64,000 bases of DNA. It comes from Ianthella basta. Its lineage: Eukaryota; Porifera; Demospongiae; Verongiida; Ianthellidae. Numbering within the stretch: the first letter of the stretch is position 1; each line of letters begins with the position of its first letter. Shown piece by piece: positions 55,790-64,000 of the stretch. Made by a program: the position numbers and the translations under genes. The stretch lies in the NCBI GenBank assembly GCA_964019415.1, contig OZ025874.1, positions 4,739,196 through 4,803,195 on the forward strand, given 5' to 3'. Under the pieces are notes generated by a model that was given only the letters and a program-made list of their open reading frames with translations, was not told where the DNA came from and ran no database searches.

Positions 55790-57215
55790 AAGTCCTGGTG
55801 AGCTCAGCGAAAGCCAGTCACATTGCCTGGAGGATGGAGAAAGCTCTTCTCAGTGAACGCATCAAGGAGGCTAGGCAGCATAAACTCCATTTGAAAGGGC
55901 AAGTTGCACAACAAACAAAAACACTACAGACACTCTGTGACAACAGAGTGTCTGTAGTGTTTTTGCCACAGCCTGTTGACTGGATGTTTGGGCAAGATGG
56001 CATGGCAACCGAGTACATGAGAAGGTCAAGCAGACACAGAAGAGGAAGTTAGAGAACCTATTGCAAGAAAAGTGACGGCGACAAGTGAGAACCTTGGACA
56101 GGAACCAACTTGTGGTCAAACTCAGCAGCCAACAATTGACTGAGGTGCAACAGGATGTACTTACCTTGGGCCTCAACTTTACCATAACATCTAAATGGAT
56201 CCCCGTGGAGGAAATTTTTGCTTGAACAGAAGAAATGGCCAGAAGGAGGAACGAGGAAGGATGGACAAACGCTTTGTGAAGAGGTACAATGATGCCTGAA
56301 AATCGCTGAACCACTGAAGCCAATGCTCACATGCGGGGAACGCGAAGCTGTGAGAGACCTAAAAGACTTTAGCAGATGAGAGTGGCTCACCATCCTGCCA
56401 GTGGACAAAAGCAATGCAAAGGTAGTAATGGACTCTTCCCAGTATGAATCCTAGCTGTGGAACTACTGCAAGAAGACATCTACTAGCCACTGCCCAGAAA
56501 CCCCACCTCCAGGATTGAGTAACAAGTCACTGAAGCACTCAAGAATGTGGCAGACGAAGGCAACCTTCCTGAGCGACTGAAGTAGGTCACCCCAAGACAG
56601 TCCATCATCCCACAGATCTGTAGATCGATTGATTGAGGTGAAATAAGACAATCAATCAATCTACGGGCTACCAGCCCCTTTGTGAAGAATTCTGCACACT
56701 TTGTGAAAACAATCTCTATTCTGAAGATTGACAGCAACGACCATCTAATTAGCTTTGACATGAAAAGCCTGTTCACACAGGTCCCTGTTGAGGATGCGCT
56801 TGTCATAATGAAAGAACGGCTGCAGCATAATGAGTCCCTATGTGAACAAACAACCATGTCAGTAGAACAGGAGTGCTCATTGACTGAACTTTGCCTTAAG
56901 TCTGCATATTTTAGTCATGGGGACCAGTTCTATGAACAAACAAGAGGGCACAGCAATGGGTTCACCTCTCTCTAATGTGGTGGCATGGTTCTTCATGGAG
57001 GACTTCAAGCAGACAGCACTGATGACGACAGACAGGCAACTGAAGCTTTGGCTCAGGTATGTGGACGATACTTTCATCATCTCCCCCATGGAAAAACATA
57101 TCTGGATGCCTTCCTGTTTTCCAGGCCAATGGATACCCACGTAAAGTCACTGATGGGGTTGTCGCCCACTGCACACATGCAATGGTCCAAAGAACCAACC
57201 ATGTATAGAGTGGAT
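55790..57215 (+). pseudogene. Penelope-like retroelement RT relic
   Basis: Broken plus-strand frames give QQLTEVQQDVLTLGLNF (PLE N-terminal block), LPVDKSNAKVVMDSSQYES, LKIDSNDHLISFDMKSLFTQVP (motif A, read in parts), GTAMGSPLSNVVAWFFMEDF (B) and WLRYVDDTFIISP (C, YVDD). The spacing and the SLFTQVP and GSPLS wording are typical of Penelope-like elements and not of LINEs. At least four frameshifts or stops. No GIY-YIG endonuclease follows; the relic stops at about 57,215. Confidence 0.85.
55917..55964. repeat. Perfect 22-bp hairpin, 4-base loop
   Basis: 55,917-55,938 (AAAAACACTACAGACACTC, continuing TGT) is exactly mirrored by 55,943-55,964. It lies within the N-terminal part of the Penelope-like relic and breaks its frame, so it arose after or during decay. 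Confidence 0.95.
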
Positions 57216-57216
57216 G

Positions 57217-57295
57217 TGACGTACCATAAATTCTGCGACGTACCACGACTTCTGTAACGTACCACGACTTCTGTGACATACCATGTCTTCCGGTT
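57217..57295 (+). repeat. 19-bp tandem repeat, four units
   Basis: ACGTACCACGACTTCTGTR recurs four times with increasing divergence outward. It starts where the Penelope-like relic ends. Confidence 0.9.
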
Positions 57296-57574
57296 TCGCT
57301 TGCCCCAATTAACGTTCATGTGACTAAACTTTCAAAACAGGTACACAGGTAATTTAAGTTACACCCTCAAGACCAAGATAAGTTGTACACCAGCACAAAC
57401 ATTCCACATTGCATTAGTACACAGCAGCCACCAGGATTGAAGCAGGAAAACAAAAATATGCTTTGTAAATGACTTGTCACTGACATACTGTACTGCCCAG
57501 AAAGGAAAGTGTAGGACTAATGGACAAGACAAAGAAAAATCAGTGAAGACCTGTAACAAATAGTAATTACTCAC

Positions 57575-57838
57575 CATCACAACTGTGTAAGATAAAATCC
57601 ACAAGCGCGCAACAGTTTTCTGGATTCACACCTGACTTGGTTGGCTCCATGCTAGTATTCACCTGAACATACACGGACAGCTTGTTCTTTTTGTTTTGAC
57701 TAACCCAAGCACGATCCAGCAGCATAGCAATCTTATTGGAGTCCACAGAGTGAACTGCAGAAAGACCCTTTACAGAGCAAAGGCTGTGGCACTTATTGCT
57801 TTGCAAATGCCCAATGAAGTGCCAATGAATCAGCAGAT
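57575..57838 (-). CDS. PLPBP: PLPBP/PROSC, central exon
   Basis: The minus strand shows acceptor CACTGTGTACAG, 264 coding bases and donor GTGAGT (57,574-57,569). The peptide includes HWHFIGHLQSNK, HSVDSNKIAMLLDRAW, LSVYVQVNTSMEPTKSGV and a helix ending in LHSCD. These are the core blocks of the YggS/PLPBP alpha/beta barrel (WHFIGHLQ, VDS, VQVNTS ... K.G). It enters in phase 2 and leaves in phase 1. Upstream exons, which would carry the PLP-linking Lys and the GENY block, are not found before the right edge. The following intron is about 14.7 kb. The family is conserved from bacteria to animals. Confidence 0.9.
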
Positions 57839-58140
57839 CTGTACACAGTGCCAAAGGAAAACATACAAGAGGTTTAAACAAGGTAACTTTGCAAGTATAG
57901 GAACTACAACACTAAATGCATGCTGACCTCTCTATAAGAGTAGATAAACAGATACTACGCATAAGTTAAGTGCTGCCAATCACATGGTGTGAAGGTGCAA
58001 AGTGTCTAAGAGCTGAGTGGTCTAAATTGTCAGACACTATATAGTCAGCATGTATGTGTTACATTAACTGGTTAGGATAGCAGTGTATCTGCTTGTCCTC
58101 ATGTTATCATGTGTCTTCTGGAACAACTTAACTTCGAGAT
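57839..58140. other. PLPBP intron, nothing recognised
   Basis: Contains the pyrimidine tract of the acceptor on the minus strand; no other feature seen. Confidence 0.5.
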
Positions 58141-58149
58141 AACACCCTG

Positions 58150-58420
58150 TGATTTAGGTCCCAGCATGGCTTGTTCATACTTCAGCATTTTTTACAGGTC
58201 GCCAGCATGTGTGGTGTGCAAGCTACTCGACAACAGTCATGTTGTTAATAGCAGTTCTCTGTGTGGCATCGTAACCAGATCCTGTTCCTTGTGTGAGATT
58301 GTAACCACTTCTTTTCTTTGCATTTTGTAGCTGGATTGGTGCTCTGTGCTACTGCACAGTGAAACAAGTAAGCCAGGTGGCCTACGCATTGTAGCCACAG
58401 CGATCACAAGTTACTTGTTG
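58150..58420 (+). repeat. Dispersed repeat, pair with 61.1 kb
   Basis: TTTGTAGCTGGATTGGTGC ... GTGAAACAAGTAAGCCAGG ... CGCATTGTAGCCAC has a clear relative at 61,285-61,365 (TTTGTAGCCGGATTGTTGC ... GACGAAACAAATAAGCCGG ... TGCATTGTATGTAG). Similarity upstream is weaker. No known family. Confidence 0.55.
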
Positions 58421-58859
58421 GCAACACAGCAGTGCAATCTCCATCAGATGTCATGCTTGTGATGTCAATTCATAAATGTGCCCGATAAAAATGGCTACTC
58501 CTATGCCAATATATATTAGTGCACTTCAGTGAAACTAGTTAAGTGGTTTAGGAGAACATTTAAAGGCTGTGGATAGGCTTCTTCGACAGCAGTGCCCTTA
58601 GAGCTAAACTATTCTCTTTCTCTTTCTCCCTTCCACTAAATATTGTTTGCTCCTAGCACAGGATGCAGGGCACCCATGGACCCACGTCGTGTATGAAGAC
58701 TCATGCATAGAAGTGAAGGGTGAGGGTCTGAGCTCCGTGTGGTAATACAATTGGTGCAATGCAGTCACAATGTTTATTATACCATGTATTAATATAGCCA
58801 ATGCTGTTCGCATAATATATACATACAAAATATGGCTATGTTAACATAACATGGATATG

Positions 58860-59420
58860 CCAACAACTAGCTCATGCCATTTATCTCCGTAAGCAGTCAT
58901 GTTGGCTGCCTCTGTCAAAGGCAGATCAATGGTAGAAATGACTTTCCTCATGATGTCTATCCATCGTACAGGTGGGCATCCATGGATTTCTCCAAATCTG
59001 TTACATCTAAGGCTAACATCAGGGCATGCGCTGCTGAGTTTGGGTCAGCTCTGATGTAGTGGCCAAACCACTTCAATCTACTTCTCTGTACTATTTTGCT
59101 GATGGGCTCCTGGCCTGTTCTAGCATACAAGTCTTCATTTGACATAATGCTGGGATAATAAATGAGCCACTTCCTGTGCCATCTCTCCAGTCCATCTAGC
59201 TGGATCAGCCTGGTTGCCCATACCTCACTGCTGGACAGTAGGACATAGATTGACAAGACTATGGAAGAGCTTAAGCTTCATACCAGTAACTGTTGGTACT
59301 AGACTGTGTCTGAAGACTACTGTACGAATGGTGTGGAGTGCAGTGTCAGCCTGAAGGCATCTGCATTTGATGTCCACTTTTGTGTAAAGGCAGGATCCTA
59401 GGCAGGCACAGTCCCTTCAC
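58860..59420 (-). pseudogene. Non-LTR retrotransposon, RT C-terminal relic
   Basis: The minus strand reads SSEVWATRLIQLDGLERWH, YARTGQEPISKIVQRSRLK, WFGHYIRADPNSAAHAL and ALDVTDLEKS, the end of an EN-type LINE protein. Broken frames upstream (to 59,420) and downstream (to 58,860) extend it. The family differs from the 46-48 kb LINE. 59,421-59,685 holds nothing recognised. Confidence 0.75.
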
Positions 59421-59689
59421 TCAGATGGCCCTCCCCTACTGACCTCCAGCCACTGAGTCTGGTGTTATTCACTCTCCATGCTCCAAAGTGTTAGATGCAA
59501 GTAGCCTCTGCTAAGAGGAATGCAGGACAGTAGACATTTAAGCATGCAAAGTGCATGCAATGGACTTCTTCCATTGTGTGGAAATTGCAATGTTATGGAC
59601 ACCTTCATAGACATCATATCCTGTTCGGTCTAAACTAGATGAATGTAAAACATTGTGGGGGTGAGCAGGAGTATGCAGTTGATAAGGTG

Positions 59690-60505
59690 TGTGGCAAATG
59701 TTAGCTGTATGTGAATGTGGCAGTTAGTGGTGGCGATGGGCATTTGCAAGGTACGGTAGCTTGCCTTTAGCGGGATTTCGTGCAAGTGCCCACCTCCATG
59801 TTCTCCACCATATATGTATGGGCACATCTTACCACCTTGTTTCCCACAGTGTATGAACGTGCCTTACCACCATGCGCTCCACCACATGTGAATTGGTGCA
59901 CCCTACTGCCTTGTTTCCCACTGTATGTGAATGTGCCTTACCACCACGTGACCCATGTGGTGGTAAGGCACATTCTCAGGTTATGTATCAGGGTCATTCA
60001 CTGCTTATGTAAATGTGGCAGCTAGTGGTGGTGGCAGGGCACTTGGAAGAAAGCCCACTGAAGACAGTACTTGGAAGTGGTACAAATGGGTGGTGGCACA
60101 TGGTGGCGGTATGTGGTTGTTGTACACTATTTCAACATGGTACACACCTATTACAACATGGGAGTATTATATTTAATAGGTGTGTGTGGGTGTGCATATA
60201 TTGGCTGTATGTGAATGTGGCAGCTAGTGATGGTGGCAGGGCACTTGCAAGAAAGCTTGAATTTGGTAGGCTTCCTTGCAAGTGCCCTATGTCCATGTTC
60301 TCCACCGCATGTGAATGGGCACACCCTACTGCCTTGTGTCCCACTGTATGTGGATGTGCCTTACCATTACGTGCCCCACTGTATGTGAATGTGGCAGATA
60401 GTGGTGGTGGTAGGGCACTTGCATGTGCTCCACCGCATGTGAATGGGCTCCACATTCTGCAAAGCTATATACGTACAACTTGCATTGTGAGGTGGTGGTG
60501 GTGGT
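59690..60505 (+). repeat. Complex minisatellite with direct and inverted units
   Basis: TGTATGTGAATGTGGCAGCTAGTG, GGTGGTGGCAGGGCACTTG, and the mirror-like GCAAGTGCCC, plus CTACTGCCTTGTKTCCCACTG and TTACCACCACGTG, recur 2-4 times in both orientations. The last part (GTACAACTTGCATTGTGAGG and (GGT)n) links it to the 29.5-kb minisatellite. Confidence 0.75.
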
Positions 60506-61125
60506 TGTAGTTGATTGTATTTGGTGGTAATGCATGCTCACTAAAATACATATCAAGCACATTTGCTCAACTGGCATCTCTACATAGATAGTACTATCAT
60601 ACTCTGTGATAGGCCTGTAAGCTATTCTACTACAATTCCATTGCACATGCACACCTAACTCAATCACCAGCATATAGCAGGCTTGGTGTTAGGTGTATAG
60701 CTAGCTAGCTACTAAGTGGAAAGGGCCCTATGCAGCCATCATGGTACACTTGGCCTTAGCTATGTAGCTGTCCGCACAGGGATGAGGTGGTGAGTATGAT
60801 AGTGTAGAGGCATGGGCTAATGTATGAGCAATTCACAGGATAAGACCAAGCTTGCAAACTCAACAGTGACAAACTGAGACAAGTGGCAACGGTGGCAGGT
60901 GTAATGGCAGATAGTGGAAGGAAGTTGAGGAGTGTGTGTGGTGTGTGTGCATGTGCAAACACATGCATGTGCATGTGCCTGTGTTATAGATCCCAAATGA
61001 TTGGGCAAGGAGCCGGCAGTGAATCAGTTTACCTACTCGTACCTGTGTCATCACACATCTTACTATTCTGACAATGGGTGAGAAAACGTTTGGTTTGAGT
61101 CTGAACTTGACTTGGTCATCTTGTA
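60506..61125. other. No gene; GT/CATG-rich stretch
   Basis: 60,930-60,985 is an irregular GTGTGTGTGG/CATGTGCATG tract with self-complementary ACATGCATGT. Otherwise nothing recognised. Confidence 0.5.
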
Positions 61126-61129
61126 GATG

Positions 61130-61365
61130 TTTCCTGCAAGTTGGCAGTGGATGTGGCGCGTCAGCTAAGCGTAAGCTTACTCACTGTCAGTCATGTCAGC
61201 CACAGCATTTCCCAGAGTGGTGTCCCTTAATCAAAGCCTGTTCCCAGCTCGTACCCAATTCCTTTCTCAGCTCTGGTTTGTAGCCGGATTGTTGCTTTAC
61301 CCTGTTTCGTGACGAAACAAATAAGCCGGTCGACCTGTGCATTGTATGTAGTGGCGTTAGCTACT
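61130..61365 (+). repeat. Dispersed repeat, relative of 58.2 kb
   Basis: See the 58.15-58.42 kb entry for the shared blocks. A tentative frame ends ETNKPVDLCIVCSG, against ETSKPGGLRIVATA in the other copy, so a decayed protein is possible. Confidence 0.5.
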
Positions 61366-61664
61366 ATTGTTATCTCAGCTGCAGTTTCTCTGCTATAGAC
61401 CATGGGCCTAAGCCACACCCATGGCCTATATGGCATTTCGAGCGGAGACGTGAACTCTGTGCGTCAAATTAGAAAACGGCTGGATGAAACAGACCATGGC
61501 ACAAAACCACAGCTGGAGCGTCTACAATGTCACAAAGAGAGTTTAGACGCCCGTTACTATGGCAACGACATATATATACTGTTACCAAGGAAATTATGTA
61601 TTCTCAGGCCTATAACTCCTAAGTGGACATGCTTTCCATGGTAAGGGGTATATGCATTAGTTAA

Positions 61665-61745
61665 TGTTGGTTGCCATGGCAATGCCAAAACATCAAAGGA
61701 AAGACTGGGGTATCTATCGTATATACCCCAGCTAGCTGGGTTATA
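61665..61745 (+). repeat. 82-bp repeat, second copy at 62,580-62,662
   Basis: GTTGGTTGCCATGGCAATG and CTGGGGTATMTATCGTATA followed by CAGCTAGCTGGGT occur in both places with few differences. The core is partly palindromic. Between the copies (61,746-62,579) no gene is recognised. Confidence 0.8.
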
Positions 61746-62689
61746 AATTTACCACGAGCTCTGGGCTCTTATTTTCAACCAATCTGCTCCATGTCCAAAG
61801 TTTACTTTATTTTAAAATTGTTGTTCCCATTTTCACACCTTTTGTGTCGAGCAGCTGCTTTCCACATTGCATGCATCACTTTCTCACAGCATGTGCATGT
61901 GCCACCTTGTCATGTCGTGGCAGTGTATGCTCATGACATTCCATGATTGAGCATGACTTGCTTGTGTGTATGCTATGTTCATGCAAGAAAGGAATGGTGG
62001 ATGTAAAATCATAGAACAAGAAATGCCGGGAAGTGGCTGTTTCTCTACTGAATTCAACATGTTTCTGCGGCTGCACAGTACTGCAACAAGCTAAAGTGTT
62101 TCCGTGCCAGTGGGGGATTCTCGACAACACTTAAGAGTGCCTGACTCCTCTCCACTTTGTAGCTACGGTGAATTCAGATGATGATTTCCGCTAGTAATCC
62201 AAACTCAGTAAAGTCTGGCATACGTAACTACTCATGCGAACCTGTATCCCATTATTGAATATGTTCAGAGACCCAAGACGTCGGAATGATGGTTGCTATG
62301 CTGAAATGTTCTTTGTGTAGGCCTCATTGCAGTCAAAGTAGCTCCTCCGGCTGTGGCGAGAACAGCTGCGAGCCCTTCTACAAAAAAGAATCCTTCTGAG
62401 TTCTTGCGTATTCCTTCTGATCTGCTATGTGCTTGGCAACAAAACGTTCTTTTAAACTTTTGAAAACAATAAGCCAATTATAGTACACTATGCTGGCCTA
62501 TGTGCTACTTATTTCACCCTCGTGCGTCGTGAAATAAAAAGCATAATTATAGGCTGGCTTAGTGTACTATAATTATAACTTACTGTTGGTTGCCATGGCA
62601 ATGCCAGAAACATCAAGGAAAAGACTGGGGTATATATCGTATATACCTCAGCTAGCTGGGTCAGCTACCAAGGTTATCGGAAGTTTGCA

Positions 62690-62990
62690 ATGTACATGCT
62701 CTTGCCATCGGCTCAGGGCATATACGCTGCAAACTTCCTCTGCCCTCGGTTCTTGGTTGTATATACACGTGTAAACAGGGCAACTCCGGGCACGAGGAAA
62801 CTGAACAACTCCAATGTACAGACAACTCAACAACTCACAGTACCAATCAACAACATGAGGCAGGGCACCAAACTTAGCATGCGCATAGGTGAAGGGGGAA
62901 AGTCTACAATTAGTTACAATCAAAAAGCAACACATGCACTACTGTAAAAGGTCCTATTAAATATATAGGGTTAGGTGAAAATGCCACACA
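62690..62990 (-). repeat. Probable 3' LTR of the Ty3/gypsy relic
   Basis: On the minus strand a purine tract AAAGGGAGGAGG (63,002-62,991) is followed immediately by TGTGTGGCATTTT at 62,990, as at a polypurine tract/LTR border. CCTATATATTTAATAGG, a possible TATA region, follows. The other LTR edge is guessed near 62,690 (CATGTACA) and cannot be verified, since the partner LTR is outside the window. Confidence 0.5.
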
Positions 62991-63059
62991 CCTCCTCCCT
63001 TTAAGTTAATCTCACAAATGTCATGTCCACCCGTAACGCTGCATGGGTTTCACTTGATG

Positions 63060-64000
63060 ACCACTACAAGTGGTTACTGGTGTTGGCGTTTTTGTAGACA
63101 CAGAGGGTGCCAAGCCAGGACTCTGTGAACCTTCTTGTGGATTAACTGTGACCAACAGAGGAGTTAGAGAAGCCTCCTCAGTCTGGGAACAATCCAGCTA
63201 TGGTGATTTGGCACCTCCTACAAAACTTGCAATGTTGAGTCATGTCATGTGCCATCCCAACCCAGTAAGCGATCTGACAAGCTGGCCAGTGTCTTGTCAA
63301 CACCTTAATGCCTGAGCGGGACCAAGATGGGCCATTTTCAAGAGGGATCCCTGCTGTGCCCTGGGAATAACAGGTATCAGTTTGTCTTCCTCCATAGAAG
63401 AAGTCTTCACTTTACGGCAGATGGTATCTTGTACGAGGATGAGTTGAGACCAGAGATTGTCAATAGCACTTGAGGGGGAACTTCAACCAGTCTCCAGTGG
63501 ATGGTGGTGCATCATTGGATTTCAGCTGGTGAGAGACGAAGGATAGAACTGGGTCTTCTCTCTGGGCCAGAGCAATGCCTGCAGCTTCGAGAGAAGAACG
63601 AATGGCTACCAGTGCCACGGGTCTCAAGAGGGCATCTGCATTTTGATTGATCTTACCGTGTTTGCACACCATGGTGAACTCAAAAGCTCTCAGCTCCAAG
63701 GACCAGTGTTCCAAACGCTGTGAGCGAGCCCTGCCCCGGACCAGGGCAGAAAGCAGTCTTTCAATGACATTCGCATTCATTGGGAACTGCCAGTAAGCAC
63801 TTCTGAGATCTAGTTCTGAGAATACCATCTTATTGGCCATTTCAGCTGTGGACCATCAGCCCTAGGGACTGGGTAAGAATCCTTCTTGGTAACCTTGTTC
63901 AGCTGGACAAAGTCTACACAGATTCTGACTTCCCATTGCTTTGGGGAATGCACACTGCAGGTGCACTCCATGGGCTGCTGCTGGGCCTTATGATGCCTTC
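63060..64000 (-). pseudogene. Ty3/gypsy pol relic (RT, RNase H, integrase zinc domain)
   Basis: Reading the minus strand from the right edge: RICVDFVQLNKVTKKDSYP, a frameshift near 63,845, VFSELDLRSAYWQFPMN (RT), then a direct jump to LEHWSLELRAFEFTMV and GKINQNADALLRP (RNase H end), so most of RT and RNase H is deleted. After further breaks, AYWVGMAHDMTQHCKFCRRC (about 63,200-63,300) is the integrase HHCC zinc domain. The element continues off the right edge. Clearly dead. Confidence 0.8.

Noticed and set aside
61402..61644. Possible exon with VRQIRKRLDETDHGTKPQLE
   Set aside because: No family match and no convincing splice sites; it overlaps short repeats with TATATA and CCATGG palindromes.
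62265..62477. Possible host exon (peptide ERFVAKHIADQKEYARTQKD on minus)
   Set aside because: It looks protein-like, but I could not match it to a family, and it does not fit the missing PLPBP N-terminus. The plus strand is also open here.
57839..64000. Search for PLPBP N-terminal exons (SKT and GENY blocks)
   Set aside because: No minus-strand match seen; the exons probably lie beyond the window or are too short to see by eye.

Overview
The window is eukaryotic, almost certainly metazoan, nuclear DNA. It has GT-AG introns and non-LTR, Penelope-like, Ty3/gypsy, Tc1/mariner, PIF/Harbinger and Ginger-type elements, many MITE-like foldbacks, satellite DNA and microsatellites. There are no operons or bacterial-type gene packing. 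The mix of elements, plus frequent GCTAGCTAGC-type tracts, would fit a sponge or another early-branching animal, but nothing here proves the taxon.

One host gene is well supported. Three exons on the minus strand (57,838-57,575, 42,855-42,731, 32,799-32,689) have consistent splice phases and encode the C-terminal two thirds of the PLP-homeostasis protein PLPBP (PROSC/YggS family). Its two visible introns are about 14.7 and 9.9 kb and are filled with transposons. The N-terminal exons are not recognised and probably lie beyond the right edge.

Layout. 1-2.9 kb: Tc1 relic, minisatellites and small repeats. 3.4-7.4 kb: nested DNA elements, including a Ginger-like transposon whose spliced transposase ends in a PHD finger. 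It sits inside a foldback element and has a 4-bp target duplication. 8.0-14.2 kb: two diverged copies of a roughly 2.7-kb segment, the second interrupted by a 5'-inverted LINE beside a long (GT)n tract. 14.3-14.9 kb: a foldback insertion with a 16-bp target duplication. 16.5-17.5 kb: L2-like relic. 17.8-28.1 kb: a 10-kb array of 70-80-bp satellite monomers that changes orientation twice. 28.1-31.8 kb: LINE relics and minisatellites. 32.4-42.9 kb: last two PLPBP exons, several copies of a non-coding repeat family (one split by a 3.25-kb RLE-type LINE with a 10-bp target duplication), and a Tc1-type TIR element carrying what looks like a captured host first exon. 43.4-48.3 kb: LINE relics split by a PIF/Harbinger transposon that itself carries a MITE. 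49.1-52.6 kb: a nearly intact CR1/L2 LINE whose protein begins with a signal-peptide-like segment and a 2A ribosome-skipping motif. 54.5-57.2 kb: L2 relic next to a Penelope-like relic. 57.6-57.8 kb: PLPBP exon. 58-64 kb: LINE relic, minisatellites, and a Ty3/gypsy pol relic with a probable LTR.

Most coding stretches are decayed copies with stops, frameshifts or lost catalytic residues. The main value of the window lies in its nested insertions, which give relative dates and several reconstructable empty sites, and in the 2A-LINE, the Ginger-PHD element and the exon-carrying TIR element.
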